Under the pieces are notes generated by a model that saw only the letters and a program-made list of their open reading frames with translations, had not been told where the DNA came from and did not search any database. From assembly GCA_024278955.1 (NCBI GenBank), contig JAJRSE010000102.1:62001-126000 (forward strand): DNA of 64,000 bases, written 5' to 3'. The translations under genes were made by a program, and so were the position numbers. Origin of the DNA: Planctomycetota bacterium. Lineage in GTDB: Bacteria; Planctomycetota; Planctomycetia; Pirellulales; Lacipirellulaceae. Below are positions 18,353-27,553 of the stretch, piece after piece; the first letter of the stretch is position 1, and each line of letters opens with the position of its first letter.

Positions 18353-19159
18353 TCAATGATGTTTATACCAACCGGTGCCAAGAATGTCGTTCCACGAGGT
18401 GGTTTGATGGCACTGAAAACATTGATCGACGCGTGCATGCGGCTTGCCGGCGACGCGGGCCGAAATCATTTTGAAGTGCATCATATAATGGCTGGGCGGC
18501 GCCTGATGACATTGGGCACAGTCCGTTGAGTTTGCGGGCGGGTGACGAAATTCGGGAATGGTCCAACGGTCTGTGGCATGGCATTGCGCGCAGTCTTGGC
18601 CAAACAGCTTGAAATGACGGTCGTCGTTGGCATGACAGGCCCAGCAGTTGAGTGTTGTTTCGGTGGCTGTAATGCGAAGATGGGGCGCGTTCTGAAGTTC
18701 GGTCTCCATGAGAATTACTCGACGCAAAATCTCATTCTCGCTGTCGGCTGTGTCACCGTCTAGTTGACGCAGGCCAATCTTGACCAGCGCCGTATGGTCC
18801 ATATTGGTCGGACGTTTATCCATTCCCTCGTGTTCTAAATGACATTCGGTGCAGCTACTGATGTTGGCATGGAACGCGGTCGGTTGCCGTTGTAAAATCG
18901 ACTCGTTGTTGGCGTGGCAAACAATGCACTTGGAAGTTTCGATGCCCCGGACGGAGGTATGGCATGCGGCGCAATTGTTTTCTAGGTGGGCATGAGCTGC
19001 TGACAATTTTCCCGGTTCAACCATCTGCTGCCAAACGGCCGGTTGTTTGAAGGAAGATTCCGTGGGCGTTAGCATCCAGATGGCAAAAAAGCTCAACGAG
19101 CTCGCGCCCAATACAATTCGGGTGGAAAACTTATTTTTCTTTTTTGATCTGGCTGCCAT
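18353..19159 (-). CDS. Heptahaem cytochrome c
   Basis: A 268-residue exported or membrane-anchored protein with seven CxxCH motifs: CAACH (63), CIVCH (78), CTECH (103), CWACH (172), CAQCH (190), CAQCH (214) and CFQCH (247). A single N-terminal hydrophobic segment (IVLGASSLSFFAIWML) after a basic stretch serves as signal or anchor. Additional histidines could be sixth ligands. It is the last gene of a run of five on this strand, 15 bases behind the cytochrome b-DUF547 gene, so it is probably the periplasmic electron partner of that membrane module. No catalytic family was recognised. Confidence 0.9.
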   Translation of the reverse strand: MAARSKKKNKFSTRIVLGASSLSFFAIWMLTPTESSFKQPAVWQQMVEPGKLSAAHAHLENNCAACHTSVRGIETSKCIVCHANNESILQRQPTAFHANISSCTECHLEHEGMDKRPTNMDHTALVKIGLRQLDGDTADSENEILRRVILMETELQNAPHLRITATETTLNCWACHANDDRHFKLFGQDCAQCHATDRWTIPEFRHPPANSTDCAQCHQAPPSHYMMHFKMISARVAGKPHARVDQCFQCHQTTSWNDILGTGWYKHH

Positions 19160-19174
19160 GTGCTTATGTTCCCC

Positions 19175-20803
19175 TCAGTCTTTCTTCTCGGCCAGAGCGG
19201 TGTCATTCAAGCCCCAATCGTGTTCAAAAAATCTGATCTTGATCTCGCCACGGTTAGCATCGATCCAGTCGCGTCCCCCGGGAGATCCCTCTTGGCCTGA
19301 TGGCGCATAGCGGCACACAAAGTCGATTAAATCGCGGTCTGTGCCATTGCCAAAGAGTTTTTGATCGGCTTTCAATATCCATGACAGGGTTAGCACTTTA
19401 CTTTGTTCGTCGATTGCCATCCCTTTGGTTGGATTGGCCAGTAGAGTGCGAATAAGGTTGTCGAGTTGTTCGTCGAGTTGCGCGGCAGAAAAAATACGAT
19501 CCATACGGTCGGGGCAACTAACGGCCGCACAGCTCACGGCAAATACGATTCGCGGGTCGTCAAACTTTTTGAGCAGGATTTCCTTTTCAATTTGACGCAG
19601 CGCATACCGCCCGGTGCCGACGAGGATGCCTGGAATTCCCCACGGATTGCCGTCACTGATCTTCGAGTCTGTAATCGAGGTCACCGGGTAATTTTCTGCT
19701 GCCAGCTTCATCGCGCCGAAATTGTAGACGTTAATCCAAAAAGCCTTTTCGTGGTCGCCTCCGCCAAGGCGATCGGGATCGACCTGTTCGAGCGCCAAGC
19801 GTGCCTGTGAAAAGTCGGACTCCGCCTGACCCACCTCGCTGGCGATGCCGGCATAATCGAATGCCGTGGTTCGTATGCCGTGAATGACAACCGGCTCGCT
19901 CCAATACTGTTTGAAGAGCTGGCCAAAATGGCGAGAAAAATTATCGACCGCAGCTGCGGAGTCGGACGCTTTAGATCGATCGGCGATGGGAGCCGAAGGA
20001 ACGGCCTGACTCGTAAAGTGCGAGGCGTTCGCATTCCACGAATCGAACCATCTCAAACCGAAATGAACCGCTCCCCAAATATGCAGCGCCATCAGTCCAT
20101 ACAGGACGAACGAAATCCAAATATGAAACTTCAGCCATTTGGCAAACCACGCCTTAAACTTCTCGTGGGTCTTGATGGCATATTCTACGTCTGCGATCGA
20201 CTCTGAGAGTTGAAGCAATCTGGCCGGACTGGGCAGGCCTTGAGTTGGCTCCTCAAAACGGTCGTGAACAAATAGGCTCCCGAGAAGGCGACCGAAGAAG
20301 CCGGAAAACGGTTTCAGCATTTGGGCGTGTTCCGGGAATGTGGCGAGTGTGGCTGCGGCTTGTTGGTAGGAGGTTTGGAGCGAGGCAAGGATTTTTTTCT
20401 TCTCACGTATCTCTTGCGAGAATTGGTTCATTAGATAACGGCCTACAAATCCACTCACCACGACCAGCAGCGTCATGGCCGTCAGCACGATACCCAGCGT
20501 GCTTTCGTATTTGTGCCCGCTATGGATTACCACCAAAATCGGCCCAAGCACGCCCGCATAAATATGCCAGGCCAAGAGGGTCTTCATCGAGGCCCAGGGC
20601 GCAACTTTCTTTTTTAGCCACTTGATCCGTTTGACGAACAGGTAGAGCAGCGGAACGAGCATCAGCAGAACGCCGATCACACCCAACACGCCGCCCCATA
20701 GGCTGCCAGCAAATCGCGACGACTGGTGAAACGGAAAGCCCAACCAAAGAATGAGCATCAGCGCAACGAGACCGGCAACGACGAGACGTTCTTTTTCTTT
20801 CAC
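19175..20803 (-). CDS. Di-haem cytochrome b-like domain fused to DUF547
   Basis: A 542-residue fusion. Residues 1-250 form about five membrane helices with two histidine pairs, H80/H94 and H227/H241, each separated by 13 residues, which suits two stacked b haems as in b561 or ferric-reductase-type proteins. A helical linker of about 80 residues lies between the pairs. From about residue 300 a DUF547 domain follows, with EKAFWINVYNFGAMK, DGNPWGIPG and AVSCAAVSCPD. DUF547 has no settled function. The gene ends 15 bases before the heptahaem gene and begins one base after the reductase gene, which implies one complex or pathway. Confidence 0.8.
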   Translation of the reverse strand: MKEKERLVVAGLVALMLILWLGFPFHQSSRFAGSLWGGVLGVIGVLLMLVPLLYLFVKRIKWLKKKVAPWASMKTLLAWHIYAGVLGPILVVIHSGHKYESTLGIVLTAMTLLVVVSGFVGRYLMNQFSQEIREKKKILASLQTSYQQAAATLATFPEHAQMLKPFSGFFGRLLGSLFVHDRFEEPTQGLPSPARLLQLSESIADVEYAIKTHEKFKAWFAKWLKFHIWISFVLYGLMALHIWGAVHFGLRWFDSWNANASHFTSQAVPSAPIADRSKASDSAAAVDNFSRHFGQLFKQYWSEPVVIHGIRTTAFDYAGIASEVGQAESDFSQARLALEQVDPDRLGGGDHEKAFWINVYNFGAMKLAAENYPVTSITDSKISDGNPWGIPGILVGTGRYALRQIEKEILLKKFDDPRIVFAVSCAAVSCPDRMDRIFSAAQLDEQLDNLIRTLLANPTKGMAIDEQSKVLTLSWILKADQKLFGNGTDRDLIDFVCRYAPSGQEGSPGGRDWIDANRGEIKIRFFEHDWGLNDTALAEKKD

Positions 20804-20804
20804 A

Positions 20805-22811
20805 TTACGCCTCCACCGTTACGTCGCCGGTGGACTTGGCCTGACATGCTAGGACCATGCCCGCTTTTTTATCGTCGGGCTCCAGACCGTCCTCAACTTC
20901 CATCGCGACTTGCCCAGCAAGAATTTTGACCGTGCAGACACCGCACATGCCTGTGCGACAGGAGTAGTCGATGTCAACGTCAACACGCTCTGATGCATAG
21001 AGGATCGTCTCGTCGGGTAAAAATTGAGTCGATTTCCCTGACTTCGCAAAGTTCACCTTGGCAGCGGTCTCGGTTGTCGGAACGCTGCCTGCTTTTTTTC
21101 GCTTGGCGGCCTTGGCACGAGGCTTTTGTTGCGAACCAAAGTTTTCTGAGTGAATGTTTTTCGCAGGCACACCCAGTTCTGCCAGCATCTCTTTGGTGGA
21201 GTCCATCATCGGCGGCGCGCCACAGATGTGGATCCACTTTGAACCGATATCGGGAACCCACTCAGCGAATAATTCCTTGGAAAGACGCCCGCGATGAACG
21301 CCCGGGATGTCTTTTTCAATACGGCTCATTGCAGCAAAGACATGCAAGTTTGGATGACGTTCTTGCAGGCGTTTAAGTTCGGTGGCAAAAATAAAATTTT
21401 CAGGATCGCGGCAGGCGACGAGAAAATAGATTTCGCCCGGCCATTCCATGTCGGTCATCGCTCGGGTGATGCTCATCATTGGCGTGATTCCGACGCCACC
21501 GGCGATCAGCACGACACTCTCTGCCTCCTTCCCGGTGAAGATGAACTTGCCGCTTGGCGCCTGAACTTCCAGGGTATCGCCCTCTTTGACCGTATCGTGG
21601 AGGTAGCGGGAGCCGGCACCTTGGTCTTCTCGCTTAACCGTCACCTCGCAGTAGTATCCCTGCGTCGGCGAAGACGAGATGGTGTAGCTCCGCCGGATCG
21701 GTTTTTCGCCTTCAACAATAGGCATCGTGATCGTGAGAAACTGGCCAGGAAGATAGCTGAACGGGATGCCGCCACCGTGACAAGCGACCAATCGAAACGT
21801 TTTTACGTCGGGTGTCTCTTGGTAAATCCTCGCCACGCGAAGTCGACAAAGTTTTCGTTTGCCGATGTGCAGTAGCCCTTGCGCGTTGGCCGACTCCTCC
21901 TCTGCGTCGCACTCGACGGCCGACTCTTGGCAACAATCCTCCGCCGCGGTTGCCGAGCTTTTTGCTATGGGCTCACGGGCCACTCCCGCCGGGTTGCTGC
22001 TTGGGGGCGTTGGTGCTGGTATTGTCGGTGCAGCGATTGCCGAAGGGTCTGCCGCCGCTAGTTTTTCCATAAGAGCAGCAGCTCGGCGCATCTTAAAGAA
22101 ATACATCCAAACCATTGCCGCGGCGAAGGTGATGAGCACCGCCATAATGCTCGTATGAAAGAGAGTCATGCCGAAAAGATGAAACCCTGGCTTGGCGGAG
22201 GCTCGGGATAGCAAGTTCATTTCGCGTTTGAACCAAGTGAGGGCTACGTTGCGAGGCGATTTGCCTTCGGCCAGTGCACGATGTGCGGCCAAACCGCTCT
22301 CGAATCGTGCGAGCCCTTCTCGCATCTTGGCGGTTGCCGTTTGCATCGTTGCAAAATCATCGCTTATTGCGGCATCGGAAAGTTCATCAATCCCCTTCGA
22401 CAGCAGTGCTGTGCCATCGATCATGCGCTGATGAGCTTCCTGCTTGATCTGGGCTCGCTCCTCCAGGGGTAAGTCGGGCAAGTCCATCAGTTTGGGATAC
22501 AAATCCTTGGGCTTGGGCGCGCCCATTTTCTTCATCATACCGCCCATGCCGCCGCCCTTGCCGCCCCCCATCATGCCGCCACCTTTACCGCCACCCATCA
22601 TCCCCCCGCCAGAGGATGGGGCCGATTCGCTACCTTGCGTGCTTGCTTCTGGGTTGCCTTGGGCTTGACCTGGGTGGTGCTGGGCGTGTTCATCGGGCGA
22701 AGCTTGTCCGTAGGTGAGCGGTATCTCCGCGAGAAAAGCCCCGAGAAGCGAAAGCATCGCCACCCCGGTCCATCGGAGCCTTGCAAAATACAGGGCCGCG
22801 TCTTTGATCAT
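20805..22811 (-). CDS. Membrane-anchored flavin reductase with 2Fe-2S domain
   Basis: A 668-residue multidomain protein. An N-terminal signal/anchor leads into a Gly/Met/Lys-rich stretch (repeated GGGMMGGGKG), a helical region, and a second membrane helix (MAVLITFAAAMVWMYFF). Then comes a short CC-containing acidic linker and an FNR-type module: RRSYTISSSP for FAD and VVLIAGGVGITPMMS for NAD(P)H. The C-terminus is a plant-type ferredoxin domain, CRTGMCGVC plus LACQA. The layout suggests electrons pass from NAD(P)H through FAD to the iron-sulfur centre, then probably to the adjacent cytochrome b. AAAGGAAATG precedes the ATG. An electron acceptor cannot be named. Confidence 0.85.
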   Translation of the reverse strand: MIKDAALYFARLRWTGVAMLSLLGAFLAEIPLTYGQASPDEHAQHHPGQAQGNPEASTQGSESAPSSGGGMMGGGKGGGMMGGGKGGGMGGMMKKMGAPKPKDLYPKLMDLPDLPLEERAQIKQEAHQRMIDGTALLSKGIDELSDAAISDDFATMQTATAKMREGLARFESGLAAHRALAEGKSPRNVALTWFKREMNLLSRASAKPGFHLFGMTLFHTSIMAVLITFAAAMVWMYFFKMRRAAALMEKLAAADPSAIAAPTIPAPTPPSSNPAGVAREPIAKSSATAAEDCCQESAVECDAEEESANAQGLLHIGKRKLCRLRVARIYQETPDVKTFRLVACHGGGIPFSYLPGQFLTITMPIVEGEKPIRRSYTISSSPTQGYYCEVTVKREDQGAGSRYLHDTVKEGDTLEVQAPSGKFIFTGKEAESVVLIAGGVGITPMMSITRAMTDMEWPGEIYFLVACRDPENFIFATELKRLQERHPNLHVFAAMSRIEKDIPGVHRGRLSKELFAEWVPDIGSKWIHICGAPPMMDSTKEMLAELGVPAKNIHSENFGSQQKPRAKAAKRKKAGSVPTTETAAKVNFAKSGKSTQFLPDETILYASERVDVDIDYSCRTGMCGVCTVKILAGQVAMEVEDGLEPDDKKAGMVLACQAKSTGDVTVEA

Positions 22812-22849
22812 GTCATTTCCTTTCGCTTCTCCAAACAGCCGTCACAAAT

Positions 22850-23521
22850 TCAAAGGACTTTGCTCGAAACGTATCGCTGTGGATCCGACATGAATTTTTC
22901 GTGACATCCGTGCGAACAAAAACAGTACATGTGACCGGCGTGCTCCGTTTCTTCGGAAGCAATGCTCCTGCGGAACCGCATACCGCATACCGGATCTGTA
23001 ACCAAGCTACTTTGCTGGTACTGGTCCGTTTGTTCGAGTTGCAGATAGGTGTCGACAAACGCGAGGATTTTTTCGTCTATCCATTCCGCGATCCGTTGCT
23101 GATCAGGAACGTCCACAGAAAAAGTGGCCTCATCGTGCCTTTCAAATTGAAAGAAGATCGGGATGATCTCCAAGTCATATAAAAGCAAGAGGTTTTTGAT
23201 TTCGGTGTCATGAGCAACAGAAAGCGTCAATTTGACTGTGGCCGGATACCGGGGCGAATGGTTGAAGCGACACACGCGGCAATGATTTCCGGCTTCGTTG
23301 CGTTCGAGCAAATCGGCATTGTCGAAGAAGCTCGCCAATTTCTCCATTCTCGAATCAATGACTGTTGTCATGAGTTCATCGGCCAATGGGTTGAACCTCG
23401 CATGACGGGCTTCAATTTCAGCCATTTTTGTTTGCAACTGAACTTGCTGGGTCCGGTCTTGCTCTTCGACAGCTTTTAGCCGCTGTTGTATTTGCTGCTC
23501 TAATGCTTGCAAGTTGCTCAT
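22850..23521 (-). CDS. YHS-domain protein with coiled-coil start
   Basis: A 223-residue soluble protein. It opens with a coiled coil (LQALEQQIQQRLKAVEEQDR), has a C-x2-C pair in HCRVCRFNHS, and ends in a YHS metal-binding domain (TDPVCGMRF, YCFCSHGCHEKFMSDP) close to the one at the start of the Cu+ ATPase in this window. The middle region is unfamiliar. It lies between the glutamate dehydrogenase and the flavin reductase genes with gaps of 58 and 38 bases. The ATG at 23521 is preceded by GGAG. A metal-sensing or metal-delivery role is inference. Confidence 0.75.
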   Translation of the reverse strand: MSNLQALEQQIQQRLKAVEEQDRTQQVQLQTKMAEIEARHARFNPLADELMTTVIDSRMEKLASFFDNADLLERNEAGNHCRVCRFNHSPRYPATVKLTLSVAHDTEIKNLLLLYDLEIIPIFFQFERHDEATFSVDVPDQQRIAEWIDEKILAFVDTYLQLEQTDQYQQSSLVTDPVCGMRFRRSIASEETEHAGHMYCFCSHGCHEKFMSDPQRYVSSKVL

Positions 23522-23579
23522 TTTATCGGCTCCAGGTCGAGAAATTTTGGTTTCGTTTGTGTGCGAATAGCGTTTTTCC

Positions 23580-24947
23580 CTACGTCGAAGCCAATCCGTT
23601 TGAGAAATACTTGTTCGTCCCGAGAGCCTCGACAGCAGCGCTGATCCGATTAAGCGCATGGGCGTAGGCTGCTGTCCGCATCTCGATGCCTTTGGCCGTC
23701 ATTAGATCGTAGATCGAATGGAATTCTTCGGTCATAATGGTCCGCAAGCGGGATTGCACTTCCTTTTCAGTCCAACTGTAGCCAGCGCGGTTTTGGACCC
23801 ATTCAAAGTAGCTTACCGTTACGCCACCCGCATTGGCAAGAATGTCTGGTACTACGAGTGTATTCCGCTCGGCCAAAATCTCGTCGGCATCGCTAGTGGT
23901 CGGGCCGTTGGCCACTTCGACGATCACTGGCGCCTTGATTTGGTTAGCATTGTTGGCAGTTATTTGATTTTCCAAGGCAGCAGGAATCAAAATATCAACA
24001 TCAAGTTCCAACAAAGCGGCATTGGAAATTTTTTCGCTCTTTGCTTCGTGCCCGTCGCTGCAATGACAATCTTCGCACTGGCACCCTTCGGATCCGCAAA
24101 CGGGACAATCACAGACAGACCCTTCGCAATAAACCGCATCGATGCGACGTGTACGATTCTTGGTTTCTATCAAACAGGGAATATCAAGGCCGTCGGGATG
24201 GTATACCCCTCCACGGGAGTCGCTGATGGCCACAACTCGGTAACCATCGGCGTGCAATAGCCGCGAGACGTGTTGCCCCGCATTCCCGAATCCCTGAACA
24301 GCAACGCGGGTGTCCGATGGCTGCCAGTCCTTCAGCTTCTCCAATTCCTTGATGCAATAATAGGCGCCGCGACCCGTTGCGTCGTCGCGTCCCAGGCTGC
24401 CGCCCAGCGGAATCGGCTTGCCGGTGATTACGGCCGGCGTACGCTGCCGACGTATCTTTGAATACTCATCCATCATCCAGCCCATGATCATCGCATTCGT
24501 GTAAACGTCAGGAGCGGGGATGTCGGTCTCTGGGCCAATGAAGTCCGCAACTTGTGCAATAAACCCACGGCTGAGCCGCTCCAACTCGGTCCTTGAGAGC
24601 TGCTTCGGATCGACAATAATGCCGCCCTTGCCTCCTCCGAACGGGATACTCACCACCGCACACTTACAGGTCATCCAGAAAGCCAACGCTTTCACTTCAC
24701 TCAGACAAACGCCTGGATGGAAGCGAATGCCGCCCTTGGTTGGGCCACGTGTGTCGTTGTACCGAACTCGATAACCTTGAAATACACGCAAAGATCCGTC
24801 GTCCATTCGCAGCGGGATGGACACCTGTAAAATCGACTTCGGATTGCGTAGCTTTTCCAAAGCTTCGGCGTCGATCTCGGCAAATTCAGCAGCACGGTCC
24901 AAGCGTCTGATAGCGTCTGAGAAAGTGTCGTTTTGTCCGGCTGTCAT
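23580..24947 (-). CDS. gdhA: Glutamate dehydrogenase-family enzyme with Cys-rich insertion
   Basis: About 455 residues of the Glu/Leu/Phe/Val dehydrogenase family. [20 protein letters not shown] and [15 protein letters not shown] hold the substrate and catalytic lysines, [17 protein letters not shown] the catalytic aspartate, and [13 protein letters not shown] the NAD(P)-binding loop. Unlike ordinary members, the Rossmann domain has an insertion with eight cysteines and two histidines in about 27 residues (24048-24128; C-x4-C-x-C-x2-C-x4-C-x-C-x2-C-x-C), which could bind metal. ATG 24947 has GGAAGG upstream; GTG 25025 would add 26 residues. It heads the run of redox genes. Confidence 0.88.
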   Translation of the reverse strand: MTAGQNDTFSDAIRRLDRAAEFAEIDAEALEKLRNPKSILQVSIPLRMDDGSLRVFQGYRVRYNDTRGPTKGGIRFHPGVCLSEVKALAFWMTCKCAVVSIPFGGGKGGIIVDPKQLSRTELERLSRGFIAQVADFIGPETDIPAPDVYTNAMIMGWMMDEYSKIRRQRTPAVITGKPIPLGGSLGRDDATGRGAYYCIKELEKLKDWQPSDTRVAVQGFGNAGQHVSRLLHADGYRVVAISDSRGGVYHPDGLDIPCLIETKNRTRRIDAVYCEGSVCDCPVCGSEGCQCEDCHCSDGHEAKSEKISNAALLELDVDILIPAALENQITANNANQIKAPVIVEVANGPTTSDADEILAERNTLVVPDILANAGGVTVSYFEWVQNRAGYSWTEKEVQSRLRTIMTEEFHSIYDLMTAKGIEMRTAAYAHALNRISAAVEALGTNKYFSNGLAST

Positions 24948-25120
24948 TGGAAACCTTCCGCTTAAGTAGGTAACAAGATCGGTTCGTACAGTGGGTTGGA
25001 TGCCGGGCGAAGTGGCTTTCTTCACCGGACGTGCGGAATTGCATTGCCTACGGGTGAATGCAGGACCGCAATTGAAGAAACTGCGGATGACACAAGGAAC
25101 ATCGCCTCGCTGTCGATCTG

Positions 25121-25699
25121 TTAGTGCGGATTTTCAGAGCGGACATGAAGCCACAGCAACTCGCTTTGCATTTGGTTCAACTGCCATTGCAGGTGGGTAT
25201 AGGGTGTACTAACCGAAGCAGGATCGCGGCCCTTATCGATCGCCAATTTGGCGACCTCTGCCGCCAATCGTAGTCGCTTGATTTCTAGTTCATCAATCGT
25301 TCCTGCCAGACTCTTGTTGATGGCTATCGCGTTGGCCAAATTCATCTCGGCCAGATTCTTTGCCCTTTCGAGTTCTTTGAGGTGAATGTCGTGCAACCTA
25401 ATTTCGCCGCCGGCAAGCTCGTACTGGAGCTTCATCTCTGCAATCTCGACATGATTCCGCAACTGCTGGACCGTGTTTTCAGGGTACGTCCCACTGATCC
25501 GTCTGTTCATATCCAGCACGATCTCCAAATCGACTTCGGCCAAATGCAAGTACGCCCTCGCATAGCGGGCGCGAATGCCTCCGGCATCAGGATGCTGCGG
25601 GGCATCGGTTTGTGCGGTTCCATAGGACGTTAAGAACATCGTTGCTGCTAGGCAGCCAGCAGCAAAGCAGATGAGCGTAACAATTGGCTTGGCATTCAT
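25121..25699 (-). CDS. Exported coiled-coil hypothetical protein
   Basis: A 192-residue protein with a signal peptide ([21 protein letters not shown], cut near GTAQT) and then almost continuous amphipathic helix rich in A, L, E and R (for example [18 protein letters not shown]). It lies 173 bases upstream of gdhA on the same strand. No family recognised. A similarly built exported helical protein follows on the other strand at 26541. Confidence 0.65.
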   Translation of the reverse strand: MNAKPIVTLICFAAGCLAATMFLTSYGTAQTDAPQHPDAGGIRARYARAYLHLAEVDLEIVLDMNRRISGTYPENTVQQLRNHVEIAEMKLQYELAGGEIRLHDIHLKELERAKNLAEMNLANAIAINKSLAGTIDELEIKRLRLAAEVAKLAIDKGRDPASVSTPYTHLQWQLNQMQSELLWLHVRSENPH

Positions 25700-26392
25700 G
25701 ACGTATTCTCTTTCCTTGCTCGTCATCCTCTGATTCAGAGTAAAAAAACGTGGCTAGTGTCATGAGGCTAATTGGGGTGACCTCAATTCTAAAAGTTGAA
25801 AAAGCATAGCTTCCAATGGCCCCTATAGAGTGGGATGCCATGGAGGATCGGATTCTTCGCAGGTGTGCGGAATCGTAGTCTGATTTGAACAAAATGCTTG
25901 AGGCATGACCATTTTCTTCGCAAATCTCCCCTTCTTTCTTTCTTGCAAAATCCACCTTGACGTAAACCGACATCCGACGCTACATGTACGCTCTCTTGAG
26001 AAGAATCGTTGATCATTCTCTGGCGGCGCGACCGATTTTATAGGAAAGCACGGGCGAGTGTTGTATGGGGCAGTGCGGATTGAACCTTCCGCTGGTCGGC
26101 AAACTTGGGTTTATCGATCGGCATAATCGAATCTGGCTTTACCAGACACAGTCGTCTAACTACGATCTTGGATTGGTCAGTTTTTTGTCGATGAATTCTT
26201 TGGCTACCAAGGCGATTTAATCGGCCTGTCGGAAACGATCGTTGGTTTGATGGCGATTTGTGTGAGGAGTACGGCGCCGGCAACGAGATGAGAGATTTCG
26301 TCGCTGCATGAAACAGCGTTGGATGTCTGGTTGTGAGTTGCGTTACGGAGGACGCTGCCCGCAATCTTTTTTCTTCAATACCTAAGGCTTAG
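25700..26392. other. Intergenic, no gene seen
   Basis: This stretch between two divergent exported-protein genes holds no frame I can support. It must contain both promoters, but no clear -35/-10 pair stood out. Confidence 0.5.
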
Positions 26393-26504
26393 AGCAGTTC
26401 CTTAAATTGTGTAGCCACAGAGTTCACAGAGAACAGCGAGAGAAGGTGGTTCACTCCAGTGTTTTTTGTGTGTGCTCAGTGGCTATGTTTTTTAAGGAAG
26501 TGCT
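26393..26504. mobile_element. MITE-like element with TTAG target duplication
   Basis: A 112-bp unit with terminal inverted repeats AGCAGTTCCTTAAA (26393-26406) and TTTAAGGAAGTGCT (26491-26504), one mismatch apart. Further complementarity inside is TAGCCACAGAG against CTCAGTGGCTA. It is flanked by TTAG on both sides (26389-26392 and 26505-26508), consistent with a 4-bp target duplication. No coding capacity. It sits about 35 bases before the next gene. Confidence 0.6.
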
Positions 26505-26540
26505 TTAGTATCAGCCTCTACGAAAATCAGGAGATTTCAA

Positions 26541-27305
26541 ATGTTTGAGAATATTTCAAATCGAAAATGGGTTGCAGCGTTACTCATCACGATGCTCGTA
26601 TCCATCTTTTCCTTACGGCCACACGCGACGAGGGGCCAAGAGTCTTTTCGGAAATTGCCGGTTCTTCAAGTCGCGGTCGATGAAGACATTTTGGCGGCTT
26701 TTGTTGACGAGCCTTGCCGTCAATTCGAGGCCGCTAGAGATAAAGTCCTCCTTGGAGAGAACCGGCAGGCTGCACAACACCTGCGCATCGCGTCTGCGTT
26801 TCTGCGACTCGAATTGGCTCGTGCAAGAGCCGACAGCAAATTGGCCCTCGAAGCGTCGGTAAGCGAACTTCAGAGGCTGGCCGATGCCGTGGAGAACAAA
26901 CAATTGAAAACCGTTCAGGTGCTTCAGCAGGCATTCGCCCGCGCCCACTATGCGTTGGCCGGCCACCACTGTATCAACAGCGCTCACCGGTGTTGTCAAC
27001 CGGCGGCACTGACAGACAAACAAGAGATGAGCCGAGTCGGTTACGACATCAATGCAGCAGCAATTCATCTCAAGCATGGCGAGTTTTGGGGCGGTATCAA
27101 ACCAAACGAAGATACGCTTCGTGTGCTGGACGTCGCACAACTTTCGGCCGAACAACTAATCAACTTCGGTGAAGTTCCTCAAAGTGATGTCGTGAATGCA
27201 ATTCAGTCGGTGCGAAACAAACTTGAAAAATTGACCGGCCGAAGAATTAGTCTGGCTCCGCCACTTACGGATGATGACACACTCGGCTCCTCGATTTTTC
27301 GGTAA
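26541..27305 (+). CDS. Exported helical hypothetical protein
   Basis: A 254-residue protein with a signal peptide (WVAALLITMLVSIFSLRPHA) and a helical body with ARADSKLALEASVSELQRLADAV-like heptads. It includes an H- and C-containing segment, AGHHCINSAHRCCQ. No family recognised. AGGAGATTT precedes the ATG. Its stop overlaps the start of the ISAs1 remnant, so the insertion may have altered the C-terminus. Confidence 0.6.
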   Translation: MFENISNRKWVAALLITMLVSIFSLRPHATRGQESFRKLPVLQVAVDEDILAAFVDEPCRQFEAARDKVLLGENRQAAQHLRIASAFLRLELARARADSKLALEASVSELQRLADAVENKQLKTVQVLQQAFARAHYALAGHHCINSAHRCCQPAALTDKQEMSRVGYDINAAAIHLKHGEFWGGIKPNEDTLRVLDVAQLSAEQLINFGEVPQSDVVNAIQSVRNKLEKLTGRRISLAPPLTDDDTLGSSIFR

Positions 27306-27553
27306 AGCAGCGACCTTTCCTCAAGGATTGGGAGAAGCTAACGACCATCGGCCAGGTTATTTCGTTCACGGAGCGCGACGGCAAGGAGTGCTCGGAAGTG
27401 CGATACTACATCAGCAGCCTCAAGCCGGACAATTTCGCGTTGCTAAGACGTTTTGTCATTACCCTCATCAAGCAGGACACCTCGCCGGGAAGCATCAAGA
27501 AAAAAACGAAAACGGGCCGCCTGGAACAATCAATCTCTCGCAAACATCGCTAG
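27302..27553 (+). pseudogene. ISAs1-family transposase remnant
   Basis: The frame reads KDWEKLTTIGQVISF, then EVRYYISSL, then directly KPDNFALLRRFVITLIKQ and a basic tail ending SRKHR. The first two blocks and the NFALLRR block are C-terminal landmarks of ISAs1 transposases. The segment that normally lies between YYISSL and NFALLRR (the RGHWxIENxLHW region with a catalytic residue) is missing. The remnant therefore combines 5' truncation with an internal deletion. It has no usable start codon and no recognisable terminal repeats. Confidence 0.75.

Noticed and set aside
18172-18438. Minus-strand frame of 88 codons after the heptahaem gene
   Set aside because: Overlaps the end of the cytochrome gene in another frame and lacks any protein features.
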